Assembly (NCBI GenBank): GCA_003158885.1
Contig: PMLN01000164.1
Coordinates: 3,726-21,493, forward strand
Reading direction: 5' to 3'
Source of the DNA: Anaerolineae bacterium
GTDB lineage: Bacteria > Chloroflexota > Anaerolineae > Anaerolineales > Villigracilaceae
DNA: 17,768 bases
Positions 1-6,522 of the stretch are shown here, piece by piece; positions within the stretch are counted from its first letter, which is position 1, and every line of letters begins with the position of its first letter. The notes under the pieces were generated by a model. The model was not told the DNA's origin and searched no databases. It was given only the letters and a program-made list of their open reading frames with translations. The position numbers and the translations under genes were made by a program.

Positions 1-1017
1 GCCTGTGAGAATCAACATGGTCAGAAGATAAGGAGCCAGACCAACCACATAGGAATTTTGAAGAAACGCCAACTGAGGCGGGATCAATTCCCGGAAGAAT
101 TGCAGATTGATTTGCAAGGCCTGCGCCGCGCCGAAAACGAGCGCCGCCGACCACGCTCCAAAAGGTGTCCAATTGCCGAAAATCATGGCGGCTAAGGCGA
201 TAAAGCCTCGACCGTCGGTCATATCCGGTTGGAAGGAAGATATTGATTCGAGAGTGAAATAAGCGCCGGCCAATCCTGCCAAAAAGCCGCCGATGATCAC
301 GTTAAAGTAACGCATGCGGATCACATTGATGCCGACCGTATCTGCCGCGCGCGGGTGCTCGCCCACGGCCCGCGTTCGCAGTCCCCAGCGGGTATGGAAA
401 ATGACGATCTGTGTGATGATTACCAGAAGGATTGCAGATATTGCGATGGGCTGTTGGCTGAATATTTTTCCAAGAACTGGAATATCGGCTAGGAATGGAA
501 CGTGAATGGTCGGTAATACACCCGGGCTGTTCGGGATCTGCCCATGAAACACGCTGTTAGAGCCAAAGAACATCTGACGATTTAGAAAACCGGTAATGCC
601 TGAGGCAAGAATATTGATGACCGTTCCGCCGATGATTTGATCCACTTTGAACGTGATGGATAGGACCGCATGCAGCAAAGCGAATAAGCCGCCCGCTAGT
701 ATTGCCACGATGACGCCAACGATCAAACTGGGCAACTGCGGAAAGTGAAAGACCGTATTCATGTAGATCGAGCCGAGCCATCCGAAGAAGGCGGCTCCCA
801 GCATCGTGCCTTCGATGCCGATGTTCACCACACCTGCGCGTTCACAGTATAAGCCGCAAAGCGCACCCAGCGTTAACGGAGTGGCTACTGCAATCGTGGT
901 TGCAAGCATGCTGGTGATGATAACCAGCGCTGGGGTTTGCGAATAGCCAACCAGAACGACTGTCCCAAATATTATGACAATCACGAATGCAATAACGGCC
1001 AAACGTCGCCATTCCAT
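1..1017 (-). CDS. ABC transporter permease, nucleoside/BMP type (second permease, 3' end cut by window)
   Basis: Integral membrane permease of the BPD_transp_2 family, the YufQ/NupQ-like partner of BMP-dependent nucleoside importers. I translated 339 codons from ATG at 1017 (MEWRRLAVIAF...) to the window edge with no stop, so the C-terminus is missing. Alternating hydrophobic segments run throughout. The family hallmark NIGIEGTMLG follows the second hydrophobic segment, and the cytoplasmic coupling segment GLRTRAVGEHPRAADTVGIN lies about two thirds along. The start is well supported: a GGAG Shine-Dalgarno overlaps the stop of the preceding permease and only 8 bases separate the two genes, so they are cotranscribed and probably coupled. 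The partner is the permease at 1026-2153 and the ligand is probably delivered by the binding protein at 2235-3440. Substrate (nucleoside, purine or related) is inferred from the family only. Confidence 0.9.
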   Translation of the reverse strand, partial: MEWRRLAVIAFVIVIIFGTVVLVGYSQTPALVIITSMLATTIAVATPLTLGALCGLYCERAGVVNIGIEGTMLGAAFFGWLGSIYMNTVFHFPQLPSLIVGVIVAILAGGLFALLHAVLSITFKVDQIIGGTVINILASGITGFLNRQMFFGSNSVFHGQIPNSPGVLPTIHVPFLADIPVLGKIFSQQPIAISAILLVIITQIVIFHTRWGLRTRAVGEHPRAADTVGINVIRMRYFNVIIGGFLAGLAGAYFTLESISSFQPDMTDGRGFIALAAMIFGNWTPFGAWSAALVFGAAQALQINLQFFRELIPPQLAFLQNSYVVGLAPYLLTMLILTG

Positions 1018-1025
1018 ATTGTCTC

Positions 1026-2153
1026 CTATCCGCCCCAGCCGCGCGTGAGAACCACTTGTTCTTCGCGGGCACGGATGTGATAAATAAATCGTATGATGGC
1101 ATCTGCCGCCACGAAGAGCAGGATCAACGCTTGGATCACCGAGATGATATCGGTTGGAATTTGCGTTAGGAACTGCATGCGGGTTCCGCCGTTTCGCATC
1201 GCCCCGAACAGGATGGCCGCCAGGATCACTCCATATGGATTGGTTTTCCCCAAAAGCGCGATGGCAATCGCGTCGAAACCATAGCCGCTCGAAAATCCGA
1301 GTTCGTGGCGGTAATTGAGAGCAGTTACTTCGATCGCGCCCGCTAATCCTGCCAGCGCACCGGAAATTGCCATCGTGATAACAATGGTTTTCTTAACATT
1401 GATACCCGCATACTTTGCCGCATCGGGGTTGGCGCCCACGGTTCGGATTTCGAACCCAAGCGTGGTCTTCCAAAGCAGCCACCAGATAAAAACGGCCACA
1501 AGCAGCGCCAGGACGAATCCCCAATGCGCGCGCATACCGGGAATATTGAAAAGAGGCGGGATACGCGCGCTCAGAGCGATCTCAGGTGTACGCGCTGAAA
1601 GATTGAGCGGGTCGGGGTCTCGCATGGGCCCGTTGAGCAGAAAGGATGTAATGTTGAGTGCAATATAGTTCATCATGATGGTGTTGATGACTTCATGTCC
1701 CCCGGTATAGGCTTTAAGCGCGCCTGGAATGGCCGCCCATATCGCCCCGGCCAGCATTCCCAAGCCAACGGCTAATGGAATATGAATATAAGACGGAAGG
1801 GTTGTATGCAGCCAACCCGGCAGGGCGTAACCGATTAATGCGGCGGTCACGGCTCCAAAGGCAAGTTGACCTTCCGCACCGATATTGAACAACCCGCCCC
1901 TAAAAGCAAAGGCGACTGCCAACCCTGCAAAGATATAAGGAGTGGCCCAAACCGCGGTTTCGCTTAATGCTGCTGGTGAACCAAAGGCTCCTTGAATTAA
2001 TCCTCGATAGGCAGCGATCGGATCGCCTCCCGCCACCCAGATAATTAAACCGCCCAGAATAATTGCTGTAACAATCGCCAGCAGAGGTACCAACAATGCT
2101 TCGCGTATTTGCCCTAAGATCTTTGCGAATCCCTGTTCTTCAGATTTCTGCAT
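1026..2153 (-). CDS. ABC transporter permease, nucleoside/BMP type (first permease)
   Basis: A 375-residue membrane permease of the BPD_transp_2 family, YufP/NupP-like. About eight to ten hydrophobic segments are visible. The family signature FNIGAEGQLAFGA is near residue 90, and the cytoplasmic coupling loop TVGANPDAAKYAGINVKKT lies in the second half. N-terminal residues MQKSEEQGFAKIL are polar and cytoplasmic. Start ATG at 2153 has GGAG about seven bases upstream; that GGAG could pair with the CTCC just before the ATG, a weak occlusion. It forms a heterodimeric pore with the permease at 1-1017. It lies downstream of the BMP-protein gene, separated by a strong stem-loop at 2194-2225. In B. 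subtilis-type operons an ATPase gene usually stands between binding protein and permease; here it is absent from this position. Confidence 0.93.
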   Translation of the reverse strand: MQKSEEQGFAKILGQIREALLVPLLAIVTAIILGGLIIWVAGGDPIAAYRGLIQGAFGSPAALSETAVWATPYIFAGLAVAFAFRGGLFNIGAEGQLAFGAVTAALIGYALPGWLHTTLPSYIHIPLAVGLGMLAGAIWAAIPGALKAYTGGHEVINTIMMNYIALNITSFLLNGPMRDPDPLNLSARTPEIALSARIPPLFNIPGMRAHWGFVLALLVAVFIWWLLWKTTLGFEIRTVGANPDAAKYAGINVKKTIVITMAISGALAGLAGAIEVTALNYRHELGFSSGYGFDAIAIALLGKTNPYGVILAAILFGAMRNGGTRMQFLTQIPTDIISVIQALILLFVAADAIIRFIYHIRAREEQVVLTRGWGG

Positions 2154-2193
2154 GGAGCAACTCCGTTGCCAAAGGAAGTACTAATCAATAGGG

Positions 2194-2225
2194 AAAGGGG
2201 AAAGAGCTTTCGCTCTCTCCCCTTT
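2194..2225 (-). other. Stem-loop between binding-protein and permease genes
   Basis: On the minus strand this is a 14-pair stem (one G-T wobble) closed by a GAAA tetraloop, starting 9 bases after the binding-protein stop. The 3' side is followed by TTTCCCTATTG, a poor U-tract, so it is a leaky terminator or an mRNA-stabilising hairpin rather than a full stop. Such hairpins after binding-protein genes commonly keep that part of the message more abundant than the permease part; that role here is inferred. Confidence 0.65.
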
Positions 2226-2234
2226 TATGAAGAG

Positions 2235-3440
2235 TTATTTCTTGCGGCGGAAGTAGAATATTGCGGCTACTACAAGGAGCACGATTACCACAATAATAAT
2301 GATTGCGGTTGTGCTGAGGCCACCACCCGTAGCGGGAGTAGCAGGAGCAGCCGGTTTCACTGGAGGCACATTGGTCTTGATCGAGCCATCCGTCAGACCC
2401 TTGAGGGTCGCCTGCATTTCGGAATCAACATTGGCTGGAACCTGGCTGGCAACATCATGATACGGGGCATAGCCTGAAGTGCCGGTATAAAGCCCGGAAG
2501 TGGGGAACTTGCCGGACTTTGCCAGGCCAATCAACGCATCCAGGGGACCAGGAATGGGCTTCATTGCGCTGGTGAGCAGGTAGGCATCTGCCTCAGGCAG
2601 AGTGTAGTATTGATCCGAATCCACGCCGATGGCGAGTACCTTATCGGCTGCAGCTTTATCTACTGCACCGTTACCGGTAGAGCCGCCGCCGCCGAAGATC
2701 ACATCCGCGCCCTTGTCAATCATGGATTGAGCGGTGGTCGCGCCCCATGGCGGATCGAGGAATGTCTTATCGAAACCAACATCGTTATGATACACATTCG
2801 TGACAGTCGTCTTGGTGCCGTTCTTGGCATCTTCATAGGCAGCGCCTGCGCGATAGCCTTCACCATAGCGCCAGACAGGCGGAACTGCATCGGTGCCGAA
2901 CACGCCGCCGATGTTGTGCGATTTGGACATCTGGGCGGCCAACGCGCCGACCAGGAAGCCGGATTGATCCTCGTTGTACACCAAAGCAACCAGATTCGGA
3001 AGCGGCCAATCGGGATGAGTGGCATCCTTGGACAGGAATTGGTCCACGCCGATGAACATTACCTTCGGATATTGCTTGGCGGCCGCATAGGTTGGGTCGG
3101 TCAGGTTGAAGCCGGTGGTCACGATTACCTTGTAACCGGCATCGGCAAAGGTGGAAATGTTCTTGGCGTAATCTTTTGAGTCTGAGGTTTCAATATATTG
3201 AATCCAATCCGCAAAGCCATCTTTCTTGGCATTCTGGACGCCTTCCCAGGTGGATTGGTTGAAGGATTTATCATCTACGTGACCGACATCCGTCACGTCA
3301 CCAACACAGAAGACCGTCGCCTGTGTACAGTCCGGAGCTGTCCCTTGGGCCGAAACCGGCATCACAGCGCCGCCAAGGGCAATCATGAGCATTGAGGCCA
3401 ATAACACAGAGGCCATCAGGGTGTAAAGCTTTTTCATCAT
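2235..3440 (-). CDS. BMP-family (PnrA-like) ABC transporter substrate-binding protein with C-terminal membrane anchor
   Basis: Extracytoplasmic binding protein (Bmp/PnrA family, PF02608), expected to bind purine nucleosides or similar ligands for the downstream permeases. Start chosen at ATG 3440 (a second ATG follows directly): AGGAG lies 4-7 bases upstream and the result is a textbook signal peptide (MKK, hydrophobic core, VSA cleavage near residue 32). The reading frame stays open further upstream but crosses the promoter. The mature part begins PDCTQATVFCVGDV and carries the ligand motif VDDKSFNQ and the glycine-rich FGGGGSTGNGAVDKA. Unlike typical members there is no lipobox cysteine. 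Instead the protein ends with an Ala/Pro linker, PATGGG, a hydrophobic helix of about 20 residues and the tail RRKK, so it is anchored at its C-terminus or is a sortase-type substrate. About 401 residues. Confidence 0.92.
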   Translation of the reverse strand: MMKKLYTLMASVLLASMLMIALGGAVMPVSAQGTAPDCTQATVFCVGDVTDVGHVDDKSFNQSTWEGVQNAKKDGFADWIQYIETSDSKDYAKNISTFADAGYKVIVTTGFNLTDPTYAAAKQYPKVMFIGVDQFLSKDATHPDWPLPNLVALVYNEDQSGFLVGALAAQMSKSHNIGGVFGTDAVPPVWRYGEGYRAGAAYEDAKNGTKTTVTNVYHNDVGFDKTFLDPPWGATTAQSMIDKGADVIFGGGGSTGNGAVDKAAADKVLAIGVDSDQYYTLPEADAYLLTSAMKPIPGPLDALIGLAKSGKFPTSGLYTGTSGYAPYHDVASQVPANVDSEMQATLKGLTDGSIKTNVPPVKPAAPATPATGGGLSTTAIIIIVVIVLLVVAAIFYFRRKK

Positions 3441-3549
3441 TCTTCTCCTATTTGATTTTGATGAGGAAGATATTGGGAATCGATTATGGAACATTTTCTT
3501 GTCTCTCGGGAGGGCACCTCCTACTCTAAATCTTATCATTGCCAAATGA

Positions 3550-3578
3550 AGTATAAAACTAACTGTGTCATTCCGCAA
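3550..3578 (-). promoter_or_regulatory. Promoter of the binding-protein/permease operon
   Basis: Minus strand: -35 TTGCGG (3573-3578), 17-base spacer, -10 TATACT (3550-3555). Predicted transcription start is near 3543, giving a leader of about 100 bases that includes a small GGAGG/CCTCC hairpin (3509-3521). The promoter lies just after the stop of the upstream BMP gene, so the importer genes can be expressed separately from trmD. No known riboswitch consensus was recognised in the leader. Confidence 0.5.
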
Positions 3579-3589
3579 GTCTGGTTTTT

Positions 3590-4606
3590 CTACGGTTTTT
3601 GGTAAGGAACTTCATCGAGACTGGGATCATTCGCCAATCCTTGCGCCAGTTGATTCAGTTGATCCTTGACCGATTGCGGGATCCGCAGGTCGAGTTCATG
3701 AAAGGGCGCAAGCTCGACTTGACCGAAGAAATTCCCGCCGGGCAGTTGATCCGTTCGCACCAGCCGCATCAAATCGCGGATGCCGGCGCGGACATCGCTG
3801 GTTGCGCTGGATAGAAGTCTGGGGCGTAGTTCCGTTAAACTTTCGTATGGATCGGTTTCGGATCCAATTACATACATTCCTTGTTCCGCAGCCGTCTCCA
3901 ACGCGGCGTTGGCTGTATTTCCCCCGGCTGCGAAGATCACATCGGCGCCTGCGTGCACCGCTTCCAGCGCAGCCTGGTTTCCCCAATCCGTGTCATTGAA
4001 AAGGTTTTGGTTGGAACCGGTTCGGTAAGTAACGATTGTGTTCACATTTGCGTTGGCGTAATGCGCCCCGGCCTTGAAGCCGTCACAATACCGCCGCATG
4101 GCATCAATGAAATATGCCTCGCACAGCGCGGCGATATGGTTCGTCTGGGTCATCGAGGCCGCCAGGGCGCCCGCCAGAAATCCGCTGCGTTCTTCATGAA
4201 AGACCAGGCCGGTTAGATTCGGGTAGATTGCATCCTGGGTTTGTTCAACGCCGATGAACTTTATCTTTGGATTCTTTTGTGCCGCGAAAATGGTTTCGGC
4301 CGCCATTGAAGCGCCAACCGTGATGATGACATCGTACCCCTCGCTGATGAATGTTTGAATGTTCGCTGCGTGGTCACGTGCATCCACGCTTTCGATGGCA
4401 TCGATGCGGTCTGCCAGGCCTGCGGCTTTGGCATCCTGCAAACCCAGCCAGGCTTGCTGATTGATGCCATCCTGGATGGAACCGGAAGCCGTGACCAGGC
4501 CGACGCAAAACACAGCGGGACGCGCACAATCTGCCGGGCGCGGCGCGCAGGAGGAAAATATCAGAAGTAAGAAAAGGATAAAAAACGAAAGCCGCTTGAG
4601 ATTCAC
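3590..4606 (-). CDS. BMP-family lipoprotein (second, paralogous binding protein)
   Basis: A 338-residue paralogue of the BMP protein at 2235-3440. Start is GTG at 4606; its last two bases plus the next A form the TGA stop of the preceding gene (GTGA overlap), so translation is probably coupled, and no good Shine-Dalgarno is seen. The N-terminus MNLKRLSFF, a hydrophobic core and LIFSSC give a lipoprotein signal with acyl-Cys near residue 20. The fold markers are parallel to the paralogue: PAVFCVGLVTASG, FIGVEQ, ERSGFLAGALAA, FAAGGNTANAALETA. However, the ligand motif VDDKSFNQ of the paralogue is IQDGINQQ here, so ligand or function may differ. It has no C-terminal membrane helix. It may be an accessory sensor or alternative binding protein for the same permeases; this is inference from adjacency. 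Confidence 0.9.
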   Translation of the reverse strand: MNLKRLSFFILFLLLIFSSCAPRPADCARPAVFCVGLVTASGSIQDGINQQAWLGLQDAKAAGLADRIDAIESVDARDHAANIQTFISEGYDVIITVGASMAAETIFAAQKNPKIKFIGVEQTQDAIYPNLTGLVFHEERSGFLAGALAASMTQTNHIAALCEAYFIDAMRRYCDGFKAGAHYANANVNTIVTYRTGSNQNLFNDTDWGNQAALEAVHAGADVIFAAGGNTANAALETAAEQGMYVIGSETDPYESLTELRPRLLSSATSDVRAGIRDLMRLVRTDQLPGGNFFGQVELAPFHELDLRIPQSVKDQLNQLAQGLANDPSLDEVPYQKP

Positions 4607-4872
4607 GCAGGAAGTGATTCGATGGAGTCGCCCACGCGCACGATTCCGGATGTGATGATTTGAGCGCGTATCTCGATTTGATAATCACGCGCCAGGGCTT
4701 CCAGCGCTTCAGACTCGATCAAGGTCGCTTCGCGCGATTCGTCGTGCTGGTCGGAATAGGTGCCGGTACGATTGTAATAACGGCCGCCTTCCAGCCCCAT
4801 CTGTAAAACACTCTCAAGTTTCGTATCGGAATTCGTCGCAATCTGGATCGAAATCACTTCTCCGAGTTTCAT
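4603..4872 (-). CDS. Short MOSC-domain-like protein, probably missing the core of the domain
   Basis: An 89-residue protein. The N-terminal half (GEVISIQIA, MGLEGGRYYNRTGTYS, REATLIESEALEAL) matches the start of MOSC domains (molybdenum-cofactor sulfurase C-terminal family), and the end (RAQIITSGIVRVGDSIESL) matches the family's last strand. The usual middle, with the RRN-[IL]-VT segment and the conserved cysteine, is absent, and the protein has no cysteine at all. The reading frame is intact, so it is either a natural miniature or an in-frame deletion product. It overlaps both neighbours: its ATG shares ATGA with the trmD stop and its TGA lies within the GTGA start of the BMP lipoprotein. 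GAGAGG lies about four bases upstream as Shine-Dalgarno. A role in sulfur or Mo-cofactor chemistry cannot be assumed without the cysteine. Confidence 0.7.
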   Translation of the reverse strand: MKLGEVISIQIATNSDTKLESVLQMGLEGGRYYNRTGTYSDQHDESREATLIESEALEALARDYQIEIRAQIITSGIVRVGDSIESLPA

Positions 4873-5612
4873 GATCCCTCTCTTTTTGTTTTCCTGATTT
4901 GCTCCAGCATTTTCCGGTCGGCTTCGCTCAGTTCTGCCTTTTCCAATAAATCAGGCCTGCGTTCGAATGTGCGGCGCAGGGACTGTTCCCGCCGCCATTG
5001 ATTGATTTTGGCATGATCGCCGGAGAGCAAAACCTCCGGTACGTCCCAGCCGCGAAATTCGGGCGGACGCGTGTAATGCGGATATTCCAGCAAGCCCGAA
5101 GCATGCGAGTCATCCGATGCGCCATCGGGATCGCCCAGCACGCCGGGGATGAAACGTGAAATGGCGTCAATCAGGATCAGCGCCGGAAGTTCGCCGCCCG
5201 TCAGCACATAATCGCCGATGGAAATTTCATCGCTGACCAAACGCGTGCGGATGCGTTCATCCACGCCCTCATAGCGGCCGCAGATCAAAGCGATTTTTTC
5301 CTGGAGGGAAAATTCCGCCGCGATGCGTTGGTTAAAGACGCGTCCCTGGGGAGTTAATAAAATAATGGGACAATCCGGTTGAACACCGAGAATTGATTCG
5401 ACGGCATCGAAGACCGGTTCCGGTTTCATCACCATCCCGCCGCCGCCGCCGTAGGGAATATCATCCGTAGTGTGATGCTTATCGTGCGTGTAGTCGCGGA
5501 TATTGTGCACGTGCACTTCGATGAGTCCGCGTTGGCGGGCGCGTTGCAGGATGCTGCTTTCGAGATAGGGTGGAAAAACCTCGGGCAGGAGCGTGAAGAC
5601 TTCAAATTGCAT
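4869..5612 (-). CDS. trmD: tRNA (guanine-37-N1)-methyltransferase TrmD
   Basis: Methylates G37 next to the anticodon of a subset of tRNAs (Leu, Pro and Arg acceptors) using S-adenosylmethionine, which prevents +1 frameshifting; a cytosolic SPOUT-family dimer. At 247 residues it is full length. Hallmarks in order: MQFEVFTLLPEVFPPYL, IPYGGGGGMVMKPEP, ILLTPQGRVFNQ, the trefoil-knot segments ICGRYEGVDERI and EISIGDYVLTGGELPAL, then GLLEYPHYTRPPEFRG and VLLSGDHAKINQWRR. The familiar rpsP-rimM-trmD-rplS neighbours are not here; instead it heads a chain with the MOSC-like and BMP-lipoprotein genes through 4-base overlaps. The ATG at 5612 has no Shine-Dalgarno and a -10-like box only 6 bases upstream, suggesting a leaderless message. 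Confidence 0.98.
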   Translation of the reverse strand: MQFEVFTLLPEVFPPYLESSILQRARQRGLIEVHVHNIRDYTHDKHHTTDDIPYGGGGGMVMKPEPVFDAVESILGVQPDCPIILLTPQGRVFNQRIAAEFSLQEKIALICGRYEGVDERIRTRLVSDEISIGDYVLTGGELPALILIDAISRFIPGVLGDPDGASDDSHASGLLEYPHYTRPPEFRGWDVPEVLLSGDHAKINQWRREQSLRRTFERRPDLLEKAELSEADRKMLEQIRKTKREGS

Positions 5613-5618
5613 GAATTG

Positions 5619-5624
5619 ATTTTA
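5619..5624 (-). promoter_or_regulatory. Extended -10 box of trmD, implying a leaderless transcript
   Basis: On the minus strand TAAAAT preceded by TGT (extended -10 form TGN) ends 6 bases before the trmD ATG, so the expected transcription start is at or next to the A of ATG. No Shine-Dalgarno is present. A TTTACA lies upstream but with a long spacer of 19, so the -35 is uncertain. Confidence 0.45.
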
Positions 5625-5768
5625 ACATAAAGGCTTTTGAAAATGTAAATTGCTAGACTGCAAACGGTAACGATCCCATACGATGAATTGAAAAGTTTGA
5701 TTGATCCGAAAGGGTCGCTAACAAGTTTGATTCAATACGACATTGTTTCTAAGAAGGGCTAAGACTAA

Positions 5769-6446
5769 TCATGCTGTCCAATAATTTTCAGTTGGCTCGA
5801 CTTTTGGGTTAAACCCCATTAATTTCAGAGTTTCGTTGACATTAGAAATGTAAGCTTTTGGACATATAACAGTTTCAAGATCCTCCGCAAAGAATTCAAC
5901 ACCTCGACGATTGCCAACTACCATTGGCGCACGCAGAAAGCGCCATTCTCGTTCATCTCTTAATTCAAAATTCTCTGTAATAGCCGCTAATCCAGCAACC
6001 CATTTAACTAGTTGGATATTATGTGTCATATCTGTTCTGGCAAAGTGACCTGCGATCTCAGCAATAAGATAGGTATAGCTATTCGGCGAATTTCGGTCAC
6101 AATAAACTACGTTTTGGCCTCCATTACGAAGAGCCCATCCTATTTTGAAGCCGAGGCCAAACTTGCCATATTTAGCAATGTGGCTACCAATAAATTCTAA
6201 GGGTGTTTCAGTGAGACAAGCCATATGAACATCGGTGTCTATTGCTTTTACTATGTCTATGCCTTCAGGCAGCATAAGATAGACTTTATTGGGTGCAAGA
6301 AGTAGGATACGTGACTGAAGAATGCGTTGGAGAATTTTAAGCGCGTCAGCAGCGGGCTTGAATATATTCCGAGCTTTATCGAAGCCGGTAAAATGGAAAA
6401 GTTGCGCTGAAATTGAAGGGTTCGGAGTATATGATGATATGGTCAT
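5769..6446 (-). CDS. AbiGi-like abortive-infection family protein (solitary)
   Basis: A 225-residue soluble protein with the pattern I recognise from the AbiGi family (PF10899, putative abortive phage-resistance protein). It has an N-terminal LFHFTGFDKARNIFKP, a central block VHMACLTETPLEF followed by GSHIAKYGKFGLGFKIGWA and VVYCDRNSPNSY, and later ELRDEREWRFLRAP. These correspond to the family's HFT..., CF-x-D-x-PL, YG-x-YGIG and EWR motifs. Family assignment is from memory of the motif order and needs a profile search. In Lactococcus, AbiGi acts with a toxin-like partner AbiGii; no such neighbour exists here, so it is solitary or acts alone. The gene is visibly AT-richer than its neighbours, suggesting horizontal acquisition between trmD and the LOG gene. 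ATG at 6446 has no Shine-Dalgarno. Confidence 0.7.
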   Translation of the reverse strand: MTISSYTPNPSISAQLFHFTGFDKARNIFKPAADALKILQRILQSRILLLAPNKVYLMLPEGIDIVKAIDTDVHMACLTETPLEFIGSHIAKYGKFGLGFKIGWALRNGGQNVVYCDRNSPNSYTYLIAEIAGHFARTDMTHNIQLVKWVAGLAAITENFELRDEREWRFLRAPMVVGNRRGVEFFAEDLETVICPKAYISNVNETLKLMGFNPKVEPTENYWTA

Positions 6447-6452
6447 ATTTGA

Positions 6453-6482
6453 TTTATTCTGTTTACAATTGGTCTCTGTAAA
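6453..6482 (-). promoter_or_regulatory. Candidate promoter of the AbiGi-like gene
   Basis: Minus strand: -35 TTTACA (6477-6482, 5 of 6 to consensus), 18-base spacer, -10 AATAAA (6453-6458, 4 of 6), ending 6 bases before the ATG. No ribosome-binding site lies between, so a leaderless mRNA is expected. The match is modest and the surrounding DNA is AT-rich, which raises the chance of a fortuitous hit. Confidence 0.35.
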
Positions 6483-6502
6483 AATATTGGTTTTGTTTAC
6501 AA
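6460..6502. repeat. Direct repeat pair, operator-like, at the AbiGi-like promoter
   Basis: The 9-mer TGTTTACAA occurs at 6460-6468 and again at 6494-6502, a period of 34 bases or about three helical turns. The first copy sits inside the -35/-10 spacer and the second just upstream of the -35. That geometry is typical of repressor sites, possibly autoregulatory; function is inferred. Confidence 0.4.
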
Positions 6503-6522
6503 GCGTGAGCAGATAAGCTTTT

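Noticed and set aside
2610..3179. Long plus-strand open frame opposite the BMP gene.
   Set aside because: It lies entirely within a convincing minus-strand gene, has no recognisable family features and no ribosome-binding site; antisense shadow of GC-biased codons.
3443..3543. Purine riboswitch in the leader of the BMP operon.
   Set aside because: The leader has only a small GGAGG/CCTCC hairpin; the conserved junction sequences of purine or preQ1 riboswitches were not found.
3441..3578. N-terminal extension of the BMP protein by 46 residues.
   Set aside because: The extension crosses the -10/-35 promoter, has no signal-peptide character, and the internal start has AGGAG and a standard signal peptide.
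5649..5762. Plus-strand open frame reading VTIPYDELKSLIDPKG... up to a TAA, in the AT-rich gap beside the AbiGi-like gene.
   Set aside because: It looks faintly protein-like, but it has no ATG/GTG start or ribosome-binding site after the upstream stop, is under 40 codons, and contains a repeated AAGTTTGATT. It may be a decayed remnant of the inserted DNA; not supportable as a gene.
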